This document shows positions 33,573-41,404 of a stretch of 64,000 nucleotides of DNA, piece after piece. The position numbers were made by a program, and so were the translations under genes. The notes below the pieces were generated by a model that was given only the letters and a program-made list of their open reading frames with translations, was not told the DNA's origin and did not search any database. Source of the stretch: Solicola gregarius (GTDB taxonomy: Bacteria; Actinomycetota; Actinomycetes; Propionibacteriales; Nocardioidaceae); the NCBI RefSeq assembly GCF_025790165.1, contig NZ_CP094970.1:4588001-4652000 (forward strand). The letters are read 5' to 3'. The number at the start of each line of letters is the position of its first letter. Positions within the stretch are counted from its first letter, which is position 1.

Positions 33573-34754
33573 CTAACGGGTCAGGTCGGACGAGCGCCGC
33601 AGCAGCGCGACGCACTCGACGTGGTGCGTCATCGGGAACAGCGCGTACGCACGCAGGTCGGCCAGCTCGTATCCGTGCTCGCCGAACGATGCGACGTCAC
33701 GGGCCAACGCCGCCGGGTCACACGCGACGTACACGACGCGACTCGGGCCGAGCTCGACGATCTCGCGTACGACGCGCGCCTTCGCACCGGAGCGCGGCGG
33801 GTCGAGAACCACCGCATCGCAGGACCCGACCTTGCCGGTACGGAGCGCGCGCTCCACCCGGTCGTCGATGATCCGCGCCTGCGGCAGGTCGTGCAGGTTG
33901 CGCCGCGCGTCGCGTACGGCACCGGCCTCCGACTCGACGCTCACCACCGCGCCGTCTGGCCCGACGGCCTCGGCGAGGAACGCCGTGAACAACCCGACTC
34001 CCGAGTAGAGGTCGGCGATCCGCTCCCCCGTCCGCGGAACGACCATGGCGAGCACGGCCTCGGCGAGCACCTCGGCCGCGCGCGGATGCACCTGCCAGAA
34101 TCCGCTGCCCGTGACCCGGAAGGTCCGCCCGCGAACGCTCTCGCGTGCATGCCGCCGGCCGCGTACGGTCTCCTCGTCGGCCACGACGATCGCGTCGCCC
34201 TCCGACGAGACGACCGCGTCGACCCGGCCGGCCGACCAGCGTTCGCCCGTCACCTCGGGCAGGCTCGGATGCGCGATCGGGCAGTGCTCGATCGGCACGA
34301 CGTCGTGCGAGCGGTGTTTGCGCAGGCCCGTACGCCCGTCGCCGTCGACGGCCCACGCGACCCGCGTACGCCAGCCGAGCCCGTCGCCGTCGTCGGGGGC
34401 CTCCACCGCCACCTCGCGATCGATGCCGGCGAGTCGGAGCAGCTGTTCGCGTACGACGTCGCCGAGCAGCCGGTGTTGCGTGGCGAGCCCGACGTGCTGG
34501 AAGTCGCAGCCGCCGCAGCCTCCCGGCCCCGCGTACCCGCACCGGCTGTCGACCCTTCCCGCCGCCGCGTCGAGCACCTCGACCGCGTCGGCACGCAGGA
34601 AGCGCGAGGTGTCGGTGCCGTCGGTGATCACCGCACGTACCCGCTCACCGGGCAGCGTGTGCCGGACGAACACGACCCGGCCCTCGAGCCGGGCGACGCA
34701 GTGCCCGCCGTGCGCTATCGGCCCGACGTCGAGCTCGACGACGTCACCGATCAT
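33573..34754 (-). CDS. TRAM-domain class I RNA methyltransferase (TrmA/RlmD type)
   Basis: A 393-aa m5U methyltransferase. Residues 1-55 are the TRAM domain (VVELDVGPIAHGGHCVARLEGRVVFV). The Fe-S cluster Cys are in RCGYAGPGGCGGCDF plus EHCPIA. SAM-binding DLYSGVGLFTAFLA is followed by LDPPRSGAKARVV and VYVACDPAALARDV with the catalytic Cys. Gene order beside the APC permease and two TrkA genes matches the M. tuberculosis Rv2689c region. The target is probably rRNA uridine. Confidence 0.92.
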   Translation of the reverse strand: MIGDVVELDVGPIAHGGHCVARLEGRVVFVRHTLPGERVRAVITDGTDTSRFLRADAVEVLDAAAGRVDSRCGYAGPGGCGGCDFQHVGLATQHRLLGDVVREQLLRLAGIDREVAVEAPDDGDGLGWRTRVAWAVDGDGRTGLRKHRSHDVVPIEHCPIAHPSLPEVTGERWSAGRVDAVVSSEGDAIVVADEETVRGRRHARESVRGRTFRVTGSGFWQVHPRAAEVLAEAVLAMVVPRTGERIADLYSGVGLFTAFLAEAVGPDGAVVSVESEAGAVRDARRNLHDLPQARIIDDRVERALRTGKVGSCDAVVLDPPRSGAKARVVREIVELGPSRVVYVACDPAALARDVASFGEHGYELADLRAYALFPMTHHVECVALLRRSSDLTR

Positions 34755-36795
34755 CGTCGTCCTGCCGAGGTTCGAGTGCCTGGCCGCGACGTACCTCGCC
34801 GGGCACCGGACGCACGCGCTGTGCACGCTCGCGCGCGTACTTCGACGACTGCAGCTGATACGGCACGCTGGTGACCATCACACCCGGTGTGAACAGCAGC
34901 CTGCCCTTCAGCCGTAACGCGGTCTGGTTGTGCAGCAGCTGCTCCCACCAACGTCCCACGACGTACTCGGGGATGTAGACCGACACGATGTCGCGCGGGC
35001 TGCGGCGCCGAATGCCCTTGACGTACCGCACGATCGGCCGCACCAGCTCCCGGTAGGGCGAGTCGAGCGTCGTGAGCGGCACGGGGATGTTCAGGTCCTC
35101 CCAGCGCCGCGCCACGGCCTGGGTGGTCTCTGGGTCGAGGTCGACGATGACGGCCTCGATGGTGTTCGGCCGGGCGATCCGTGCGTACGCGAGGGCGCGC
35201 ATCGTCGGCTTGTGCAGCTTGCCGACCAGCACGATCGCGTGGACTCGCGACGGCAGCGTGACGTCGGAGTCGTCGATCTCGAGCTCGTCGGCCACGTGGT
35301 CGTAGTGGCGCCGGATCCCGCGCATGACGAAGAAGATCGCGGTCATCAGCGCGATCGATATCCAGGCTCCCTGGAGGAACTTCGTGAGCAGCACGACGAC
35401 GAGGACGAGTCCCGTGACGGTCAGCCCGAACGCGTTGATCGCCCGGTTGCGCATCATCCGCCGGCGTACGGCCGGGTCGGTCTCGGTGCGCAGCAGCCGC
35501 GTCCAGTGCCGGACCATGCCGGTCTGGCTCGCCGTGAACGACACGAACACGCCCACGATGTAGAGCTGGATCAGCTTCGTGACCTCGGCGTCGAAGAGGA
35601 GGATCAGCACGATCGCACCGGCCGCCAGAGCGACGATGCCGTTGCTGAACGCGAGTCGGTCGCCACGGGTGTCGAGTGCCCGCGGCAGGTACCGGTCGCG
35701 CGCCAGGATCGAGCCGAGCACGGGGAATCCGTTGAACGCCGTGTTGGCTGCGAGGACGAGGATGATGCCGGTGAAGGCGATCGTCAGGTAGAACAACGGC
35801 TCGGCGTTGTCGAAGATCGCGCTCGCGAGCTGACCGATCACGGTCTGTTGCTCGTACGACGACCCCACGGGTTCGCCGTCGCGCAGGAGCTGGTGTGCCG
35901 GATCCTCGGCGAAACGCAGATCGGTGATGTTCGCGAGGACGAGAATGCTCATCAACATGGCGACCGCGATCGTCCCGAGCATGAGCAGGGTGCTCGCGGC
36001 GTTGCGACTCTTCGGCGGCCGGAACGCCGGCACGCCGTTGCTGATCGCCTCGACGCCGGTCAGCGCCGCGCAACCCGACGAGAACGCGCGCGCGAGCAGG
36101 AAGACCATCGCGATCGACGAGATCGAACCCGCGTACGCACCCTCGGAGGAGATGTCGAACTCCGCGCTCTCCACCTTCGGCAGGTCGCCGAACGCATATC
36201 GCACGTACCCCCAGACCGCCATGCCGATGATCGACGCCATGAACAGGTACGTCGGTATCGCGAATGCCGTGCCGGACTCCTTGACCCCGCGGAGGTTCAC
36301 CGCCATCAGGATCAGCACCAGCGCCGACGCTGCGATCGCCTCGTGCCCGTGCAGGAACGGCAGAGCGGCCGCGGCGTTCTGCACGCCCGACGAGATGGAC
36401 ACGGCGACGGTGAGGACGTAGTCGACCAGCAGCGCACTCGCGACGGTCATCCCCGCCGTCGGCCCCAGGTTCGTCGACGCGACCTCGTAGTCGCCACCGC
36501 CGCTGGGGTAGGCGTGCACGTTCTGCCGGTACGACGCGACCACGGTGAGCATCACGATCGCGACCGCGACACCGACCTGCCAGTTGTACGAGTACGCCGA
36601 CAGCCCCGCCATCGACAGCGTCAGCAGGATCTCGTCAGGTGCGTACGCGACCGACGACAACGCGTCGCTTGCGAAAACGGGAAGCGCGACCCGCTTGGGA
36701 AGCAGCGTCTCCCCAAGCTGTGCGCTCTTGAGCTTGCGTCCCAGCAGCATCCGCTTGCCGGCCTCGGCAACTCCCACGCCGTGATCGTAGGCCAT
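34744..36795 (-). CDS. APC-superfamily permease of the KimA (potassium importer) type
   Basis: A 683-aa transporter with about twelve helices and a C-terminal cytosolic domain (from about residue 500). The signature VFASDALSSVAYAPDEILLTL and YPSGGGDYEVASTNLGPTAGM match KimA/YdaO-type K+/H+ symporters rather than typical amino-acid permeases. The C-terminal part (HAIVLVGKLHKPTMRALAYARIARP) resembles the regulatory domain. It is divergent from two TrkA-type genes, which supports a role in potassium homeostasis; the substrate is inferred. It overlaps the methyltransferase start by 11 bp. Confidence 0.85.
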   Translation of the reverse strand: MAYDHGVGVAEAGKRMLLGRKLKSAQLGETLLPKRVALPVFASDALSSVAYAPDEILLTLSMAGLSAYSYNWQVGVAVAIVMLTVVASYRQNVHAYPSGGGDYEVASTNLGPTAGMTVASALLVDYVLTVAVSISSGVQNAAAALPFLHGHEAIAASALVLILMAVNLRGVKESGTAFAIPTYLFMASIIGMAVWGYVRYAFGDLPKVESAEFDISSEGAYAGSISSIAMVFLLARAFSSGCAALTGVEAISNGVPAFRPPKSRNAASTLLMLGTIAVAMLMSILVLANITDLRFAEDPAHQLLRDGEPVGSSYEQQTVIGQLASAIFDNAEPLFYLTIAFTGIILVLAANTAFNGFPVLGSILARDRYLPRALDTRGDRLAFSNGIVALAAGAIVLILLFDAEVTKLIQLYIVGVFVSFTASQTGMVRHWTRLLRTETDPAVRRRMMRNRAINAFGLTVTGLVLVVVLLTKFLQGAWISIALMTAIFFVMRGIRRHYDHVADELEIDDSDVTLPSRVHAIVLVGKLHKPTMRALAYARIARPNTIEAVIVDLDPETTQAVARRWEDLNIPVPLTTLDSPYRELVRPIVRYVKGIRRRSPRDIVSVYIPEYVVGRWWEQLLHNQTALRLKGRLLFTPGVMVTSVPYQLQSSKYARERAQRVRPVPGEVRRGQALEPRQDDDDR

Positions 36796-36917
36796 CTGCC
36801 CGGGATCATCGGACCATAGGGCCGATCCGGCGACCCTTTCCGCACACCCGGGGCCGGACAGGGGTAGCGTCTGATCTCGTCTCGCACACGCGACCGACGA
36901 CCGAAAGAGGGCCCTTC
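36796..36917. promoter_or_regulatory. Divergent promoter region, KimA-like / TrkA
   Basis: 122 bp between GTG 36918 and ATG 36795. TAGCGT at about 36865-36870 could be a -10 box for the TrkA gene. The space is too short for a full c-di-AMP (ydaO) riboswitch in either direction, and no aptamer was recognised. Confidence 0.4.
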
Positions 36918-37586
36918 GTGCATGTCGTGATCATGGGATGCGGGCGCGTCGGATCGACGCTCGCCCGCGGCCTCGAAGTACGCGACCACTCCACGGCGGT
37001 GATCGACCAGAATCCCGACGCGTTCCGCAGGCTCGGGCCCTCGTTCACCGGCTCGACGGTCACCGGGCGTGGCTTCGACCGCGAGGTGCTCAAGCGGGCC
37101 GGCATCGAGACGGCGGACGCGTTCGCGGCCGTGTCGAGCGGCGACAACTCCAACATCATCGCCGCACGGGTCGCGCGCGAGCAGTTCGGTGTGACGAACG
37201 TCGTCGCCCGCATCTACGACCCCGGCCGTGCCGAGGTGTACGAGCGGCTGGGCATCCCGACCGTCGCGACCGTCACGTGGGCCGCCGACCAGGTGCTGCG
37301 CCGGCTGGTGCCCAAGGGCGACGAGCCACTCTGGCGCGACCCGTCAGGGACCGTTCGGTGCGACCAGATGCTCGCACCATCTCCGTGGATCGGCCGGCCG
37401 GTACGCGAGATGCAGGACGGCACCGGCGGCCGCATCTCCCACCTCACCCGGCTCGGCACGGGGCTCATCCCCGAGCGCGAGACGATCGTCCAGGAAGGCG
37501 ATCTGGTCAGCATCTTCATGCTCGAACAGGACTCCGACGCCGTACTCGCCCGATTCCACAACGGCCCAACGGACGAGGAGCGCTGA
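36918..37586 (+). CDS. TrkA-family potassium-uptake regulatory protein, copy 1
   Basis: A 222-aa RCK protein. The Rossmann NAD(H) site is at the N terminus (HVVIMGCGRVGSTLARGLE) with the acidic residue in VIDQNPDAF; GSTVTGRGFDREVLKRAGIETADAFAAVSSGDNSNI follows; the TrkA_C part is at about residues 140-222. Start GTG 36918. In M. tuberculosis the matching pair is ceoB/ceoC. No TrkH-type membrane subunit is nearby, so the partner may be the KimA-like permease or an unlinked channel. Confidence 0.92.
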   Translation: MHVVIMGCGRVGSTLARGLEVRDHSTAVIDQNPDAFRRLGPSFTGSTVTGRGFDREVLKRAGIETADAFAAVSSGDNSNIIAARVAREQFGVTNVVARIYDPGRAEVYERLGIPTVATVTWAADQVLRRLVPKGDEPLWRDPSGTVRCDQMLAPSPWIGRPVREMQDGTGGRISHLTRLGTGLIPERETIVQEGDLVSIFMLEQDSDAVLARFHNGPTDEER

Positions 37587-37749
37587 GTCATGCCTCCCAT
37601 GTCTCGGTCCGGCTCGCCCACCCCCGCACTCCGCCTGGCTGCGTTGTGGTCACTCGCTGGAGAGATCAACTACTACTTCGCTCCCACGCCTTGCCAGGTC
37701 GGGCGCGGAGACGCGCTCGCTGATCGAACCGAGACACGGGAGGCATGAC
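37587..37749 (+). promoter_or_regulatory. Inverted repeat that can hide the second TrkA ribosome binding site
   Basis: Arms 37587-37608 and 37728-37749 are reverse complements at 21 of 22 bases, 119 bp apart. The right arm contains GGGAGGC and the first bases of the second TrkA frame; the left arm (GCCTCCC) directly follows the first TrkA stop. Pairing would sequester the ribosome binding site. The interval contains dispersed repeat copy B (37681-37727). Confidence 0.6.
37681..37727. repeat. Dispersed intergenic repeat, copy B
   Basis: Matches 4929-4975 through CGCCTTGCCAGGTCGG, CGCGGA and CTGATCGA, with a few substitutions and indels. It lies between the two TrkA genes. No gene frame explains it. 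Confidence 0.6.
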
Positions 37750-37750
37750 T

Positions 37751-38422
37751 ATGCGTGTCACCATCGCCGGCGCGGGGGCGGTCGGGCGCTCGGTCGCCCA
37801 GGAGCTGCTCGACAACGGGCATCAGGTGCTGCTGATCGACAAGGACCCCGGGGCGATCAACGCCGACACCGTCTCCGGCGCCGAGTGGCTGCTCGCCGAC
37901 GCCTGCGAGCTCTCCTCCCTCGAGGAGTCACAGATGCAGCAGTGCGACGTCGTCATCGCAGCGACCGGCGACGACAAGGTGAACCTCGTGGTGTCTCTGC
38001 TCGCCAAGACGGAGTTCGCCGTTCCTCGTACCGTCGGCCGCGTCAACCATCCGAGCAACGAGTGGCTGTTCAGCGAGTCCTGGGGCGTCGACGTACTCGT
38101 GTCGACCCCACGGCTGATGTCGGCCCTCGTCGAGGAGGCCGTGACCGTCGGAGATCTCGTCCGGCTGTTCACGTTCCGGCAGAGCAGGGCGAACCTCGTC
38201 GAGCTCACGCTGCCGACGGACTCTCCGCATCTCGGTCAACGCGTCGGCAACGTGACATGGCCGGGCGATGTCGCCCTGGTAGCCATCCTGCGGGACCAGG
38301 CCATCCTCACACCCGACGCGGACCGGTCGCTCGAGGGCGGCGATGAGCTGCTGTTCGTCGCCAGCGAGGAGCGAGAGACCGAGATCGCGCGGCTGCTCGC
38401 GCCCGACGAGCACCCCGGCTGA
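37751..38422 (+). CDS. TrkA-family potassium-uptake regulatory protein, copy 2
   Basis: A 223-aa RCK protein: MRVTIAGAGAVGRSVAQELL (NAD-binding Gly-rich loop), LLIDKDPGAI, then ADACELSSLEESQMQQCDVVIAATGDDKVNLVVS and a C-terminal TrkA_C domain (LGQRVGNVTWPGDVALVAILRDQAILTPDADRSLEGGDELLFVA). ATG 37751 is favoured because GGGAGG lies seven bases upstream; ATG 37745 is too close. It likely forms a hetero-oligomer with the upstream copy. Confidence 0.92.
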   Translation: MRVTIAGAGAVGRSVAQELLDNGHQVLLIDKDPGAINADTVSGAEWLLADACELSSLEESQMQQCDVVIAATGDDKVNLVVSLLAKTEFAVPRTVGRVNHPSNEWLFSESWGVDVLVSTPRLMSALVEEAVTVGDLVRLFTFRQSRANLVELTLPTDSPHLGQRVGNVTWPGDVALVAILRDQAILTPDADRSLEGGDELLFVASEERETEIARLLAPDEHPG

Positions 38423-38435
38423 GGTCGCCGTTTCG

Positions 38436-38486
38436 GGGTCGATGTGGCATCGGTCCAATAGGTATCAACCGATGCAACATCGACCC
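38436..38486. terminator. 19-bp inverted repeat between convergent TrkA and DUF3159 genes
   Basis: Arms 38436-38454 (GGGTCGATGTGGCATCGGT) and 38468-38486 pair with a single mismatch around a 13-nt loop. The two flanking genes converge (stops at 38422 and 38519), so a bidirectional terminator is the likely role. Confidence 0.75.
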
Positions 38487-38518
38487 AATATCGGGCGGGG
38501 TAAAGTAGGACCGTCCGC

Positions 38519-39232
38519 CTACGACGTACGCGACTCCGGTCGTACGGGCGTGTGGTTGCGGCTCAACACGTAGACCATCGCCAGCAGGGCGGCGACCTGC
38601 AGCGGCCAGCCGAGGGCGATCTTCGCGGTGCCGAGCATGCCGACCATGAAGTCCTTGTCGGCCATGCCTTGTTTGCCCGCGACGTACAGCGGGGCCTGCA
38701 CGACGACGCGCAGCACACACGGCATGACCAGCAGCCAGGTGAGATTGCGGCACAGCTTGACGATCTGCGGATCCTGGCGCCACGCGGTCGGGTCACCCGT
38801 CACGCTGCCGACGATGAACCCGACGATCGGCCACTTGGTCACGATCGACAGGATCATCACCACGGCGTACCCCGCGTTGTAGAGGATGCCGGGCAGGAAG
38901 TACGCGAGCGCCTGGTCGCCCGCGTCACCGCCTCCGCGCGCGCTCCGCCACGCGAAGAGCGCCCCGATGCCGATGCCGACGAGGGCGTTGACCGCGAACT
39001 GCACGGTCGACCGCTGCACGATGCGCACCACCAGCAGGATCCCGGCGGCACCGAGGCTCACGATCAGCGCAGGCTTCAGCTCGTGGACGGTCAGGAAGAC
39101 GACCGTGAACAGGATCGTGGGTACCGCGGCCTCGATCATGCCGCGGACGCCGCCGAGTGCCTTGGACAGCTGCTTACGTACGACTGCCTCGACGGTCTCC
39201 TCGGTTGGAGCGTCGTGCGACTCGGCTGTCAC
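38519..39232 (-). CDS. DUF3159 membrane protein
   Basis: A 237-aa actinobacterial protein with about six helices: AVPTILFTVVFLTVHELKPALIVSLGAAGILLVVRIV and ALVGIGIGALFAWRSAR near the N terminus, then GILYNAGYAVVMILSIVTKWPIVGFIVG and two more. The segment DPTAWRQDPQIVKLCRNLTWLLVMPCVLRV is typical of DUF3159. The start is GTG 39232, coupled to the OB-fold gene by a GTGA overlap. It corresponds by position to Rv2693c. Function unknown. Confidence 0.88.
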   Translation of the reverse strand: MTAESHDAPTEETVEAVVRKQLSKALGGVRGMIEAAVPTILFTVVFLTVHELKPALIVSLGAAGILLVVRIVQRSTVQFAVNALVGIGIGALFAWRSARGGGDAGDQALAYFLPGILYNAGYAVVMILSIVTKWPIVGFIVGSVTGDPTAWRQDPQIVKLCRNLTWLLVMPCVLRVVVQAPLYVAGKQGMADKDFMVGMLGTAKIALGWPLQVAALLAMVYVLSRNHTPVRPESRTS

Positions 39233-39615
39233 GCACTCAGCTCGTAACGCGGGTTGAACAGAACGGGCTCGCCCTCGCGTGCGCCGAGGCGACCGTGGAC
39301 GGTCAGCTGGCGGCCGGGCGTGATGCCCTCGATGCGGCGCCTGCCCAGCCAGACGACGAGAACGGAGCCCGACCCGTCGCAGAGCTCGGCCTCGAGGGCC
39401 GGCACCCCGCCGCGCGGGCGAAGCGTCACGCTGCGCAGCGTGCCGTGCAGCGTCGCCTGCTGGCGGTCGGCCTTGTCCGCGATCAGCTCGCAGCCGGCCT
39501 TCGCGGCATCGTCACGCATCTCGGCGTCCTCGATGCTTGCGGTGGGTGTCGCGAGCCGGCCGAGCGCACGGCCCAGCATCCCACCGCGATGATCCTTCGC
39601 ACCCAAACGTGGCAT
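39229..39615 (-). CDS. OB-fold nucleic-acid-binding-like protein
   Basis: A 128-aa protein with a short helical N terminus and an OB-fold (TLHGTLRSVTLRPRGGVPALEAELCDGSGSVLVVWLGRRRIEGITPGRQLTVHGRLGAREGEPVLFNPRYEL), like the RecG-wedge type. It matches the Rv2694c position. ATG 39615 is chosen; ATG 39579 would also keep the OB fold. A role in DNA or RNA binding is suggested by fold only. Confidence 0.85.
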   Translation of the reverse strand: MPRLGAKDHRGGMLGRALGRLATPTASIEDAEMRDDAAKAGCELIADKADRQQATLHGTLRSVTLRPRGGVPALEAELCDGSGSVLVVWLGRRRIEGITPGRQLTVHGRLGAREGEPVLFNPRYELSA

Positions 39616-39654
39616 ACATCCAGCGTAGTCCATGGCACCATCGGACCGGCCGAC

Positions 39655-39975
39655 TCAGGGTACGCCGAGCAGCCGCAGGCCCGCCGCCGTCGCGGCCGCC
39701 GCAACGACGGTCGCGACGAACGGCGCCTTGCGCCAGGCCAGTACGCCGCCGACGAGCACGCCCGCCGGTCGCGCGTACCCCGCGAAGGACTCCCCCTCGG
39801 TGATCGTCGCCGTCGCGAACAACGCCGACAGCAGGACGACGACCGCGACGGCGATCAGCCGGTCGGCGTACACCGACAGCGTCAGGCGCTCGCGCAGGAC
39901 GGGTCCGGCGAAGCGGAACGCGAACGTGCCCGCGCCGAGGACGAGGATGGCGACCAGCATGCCGGGCGTGTTCAT
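39655..39975 (-). CDS. azlD: AzlD-family branched-chain amino-acid export subunit
   Basis: A 106-aa protein with four helices (MLVAILVLGAGTFAFRFAGPVL; LIAVAVVVLLSALFATATI; AGYARPAGVLVGGVLAWR; FVATVVAAAATAAGLRLL), matching AzlD, the small partner of AzlC. The ATG at 39975 overlaps the azlC stop (ATGA). Such pairs export branched-chain amino acids or analogues. Confidence 0.87.
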   Translation of the reverse strand: MNTPGMLVAILVLGAGTFAFRFAGPVLRERLTLSVYADRLIAVAVVVLLSALFATATITEGESFAGYARPAGVLVGGVLAWRKAPFVATVVAAAATAAGLRLLGVP

Positions 39976-40679
39976 GCGGCCTCGATCGGAGCCGGAGCCG
40001 GGGCCTTCGGACGGACCACCGCGACGCCGATCAGGGCCAGCAGGACGGGGAGACCGGCCGGCACGAACGGCGTCGAGGCAAGGGCGATCGCCACTCCGAC
40101 GGCCGCCGCGAGGAAAGTACGTCGATCGCGCAGGGACGGGAGCACGAGCGCCAGCAGCACGGCGGGGAACGCCGCATCGAGGCCGAACGCGTCCGTATCG
40201 GTGATCACCGTGCCGGCGATCGAACCGAGCAGGACGCCGACGTTCCAGCACCCGAACAGGCCGACGCCGCAGGTCCAGTACGCGGCCCGCCGACGTGCGG
40301 GATCGTGCTGGGCGAGGGTGAACGCGACCGTCTCGTCGATCATCAGGTGACTCCCGATGGCGCGGCGCGGGAGCGTACTGCCGAGCACGTCGGCGACCGC
40401 GAAGCCGAACGGGAGGTGGCGTGCGTTGACGACCAGTCCGGCGAGGACGGCCGGTACGAGCGCCCCACCGGCGGCGACGAGACCGATGAACATGAACTGT
40501 GCAGCGCCCGCGAACACGAACAACGACAGCAACATCGGCACCCAGATGGGGAACCCGTCGCTCACGGCGATAGCGCCGAACGAGACGCCGACGAGGCCGT
40601 CGGCGACCAGTACCAGCGCGATGTCGCGCGCCAGCCGGCGGCCGAGCTTCTCGTCGACTGTTCGCCATATCGAACGCAT
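39972..40679 (-). CDS. azlC: AzlC-family branched-chain amino-acid permease
   Basis: A 235-aa membrane protein with the AzlC core: ALVLVADGLVGVSFGAIAVSDGFPIWVPMLLSLFVFAGAAQFMFIGLVAAG and VNARHLPFGFAVADVLG with IDETVAFTLAQHD. ATG 40679 (MRSIWRTVDEKLG) is used. It forms a pair with azlD and is divergent from an XRE regulator; this order (regulator divergent to azlCD) is common and suggests control by that regulator. Confidence 0.9.
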   Translation of the reverse strand: MRSIWRTVDEKLGRRLARDIALVLVADGLVGVSFGAIAVSDGFPIWVPMLLSLFVFAGAAQFMFIGLVAAGGALVPAVLAGLVVNARHLPFGFAVADVLGSTLPRRAIGSHLMIDETVAFTLAQHDPARRRAAYWTCGVGLFGCWNVGVLLGSIAGTVITDTDAFGLDAAFPAVLLALVLPSLRDRRTFLAAAVGVAIALASTPFVPAGLPVLLALIGVAVVRPKAPAPAPIEAA

Positions 40680-40745
40680 GACACCATGGAAACAACGCGG
40701 TACGGTGTTCGTCAAGTCGAATATCTAGACCGATGGAGCGAACGA
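40680..40745. promoter_or_regulatory. Divergent azlC / XRE-cupin promoter region
   Basis: 66 bp shared by the two start codons, noticeably A+T-rich around AAGTCGAATATCTAGAC. It must hold both promoters and probably the XRE operator. Boxes are not unambiguous. Confidence 0.4.
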
Positions 40746-41315
40746 ATGGTCGAGACACGGCGCGATGACGGGCCACCCCACGACGTGATCGCAGCGGCGC
40801 TCCGGAGCGAGCGCGACCGGGCCGGGCTGTCGCTCACCGAGGTCGCGCGCCGGGCCGGCATCGCGAAGTCGACGCTGTCGCAGCTGGAGTCCGGCAGCGG
40901 CAACCCCAGCGTCGAGACGCTGTGGGCACTCGGCGTCGCGCTGAACGTGCCCTTCTCGCAGCTGGTCGACCCGGTCGCGCCGCAGGTGCGGGTGATCAGG
41001 GCGGGCGAGGGTACGACACTGCGCTCCGACCACGCCGACTACACCGGCACTCTGCTGTCGGCATCGTCCCCCGGCGCGCGGCGCGACCTGTACATCCTGC
41101 GGATGGAGCCGGGGTCACGTCGCGAAGCCGACCCGCACATCCCCGGATCGGTCGAGCACATCACGGTTGCCGCCGGCCGGCTGCGTACCGGCCCCGCATC
41201 CGCTCCGATCGAGCTCGAGACGGGCGACTACGCGACCTTCCCGGGCGACGTACCGCACCTGTACGAGGCGCTCGAGCCCGGTACGTGGGTCGTCCACGTC
41301 ATCGAGCACCGCTGA
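40746..41315 (+). CDS. XRE-family regulator with cupin domain
   Basis: A 189-aa protein. The HTH_3 is at about residues 15-70 (ALRSERDRAGLSLTEVARRAGIAKSTLSQLESGSGNPSVETLWALGVAL), and the cupin_2 sensor is at residues 110-185 (LRMEPGSRREADPHIPGSVEHITVAAGRL, LETGDYATFPGDVPHLYEALEPG). Start ATG 40746; ATG 40686 would extend 20 codons into the azlC promoter region. Together with azlCD it forms an insertion relative to the mycobacterial order. Confidence 0.9.
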   Translation: MVETRRDDGPPHDVIAAALRSERDRAGLSLTEVARRAGIAKSTLSQLESGSGNPSVETLWALGVALNVPFSQLVDPVAPQVRVIRAGEGTTLRSDHADYTGTLLSASSPGARRDLYILRMEPGSRREADPHIPGSVEHITVAAGRLRTGPASAPIELETGDYATFPGDVPHLYEALEPGTWVVHVIEHR

Positions 41316-41320
41316 CCACG

Positions 41321-41404
41321 GTGAGGAGAGGATTCTGGCCCTGTGAGGAGAGGGTTTCGGCGTACCGAAACCCTCTCCTCACAGGGCCAGAATCCTCTCC
41401 TCAC
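41321..41404. terminator. Perfect 40-bp inverted repeat with 4-nt loop
   Basis: Arms 41321-41360 and 41365-41404 are exact complements around CGTA. GTGAGGAGAGG occurs twice in the arm (41321 and 41343), so the palindrome contains it four times. It sits between convergent genes (XRE stop 41315, DUF3710 stop 41401-41403, which it overlaps). Bidirectional terminator is the likely function; there is no U-tract. Confidence 0.85.

Noticed and set aside
32256-34874. Plus-strand open frame of 872 codons
   Set aside because: Antisense to the M23 peptidase and the TRAM methyltransferase; no domain, no ribosome binding site.
34930-36819. Plus-strand open frame of 629 codons
   Set aside because: Antisense to the KimA-like permease; composition dominated by Arg, Asp, His and Glu.
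36796-36917. Possible c-di-AMP (ydaO) riboswitch before the KimA-like gene
   Set aside because: The region is only 122 bp and divergent, and the conserved aptamer segments are not visible.
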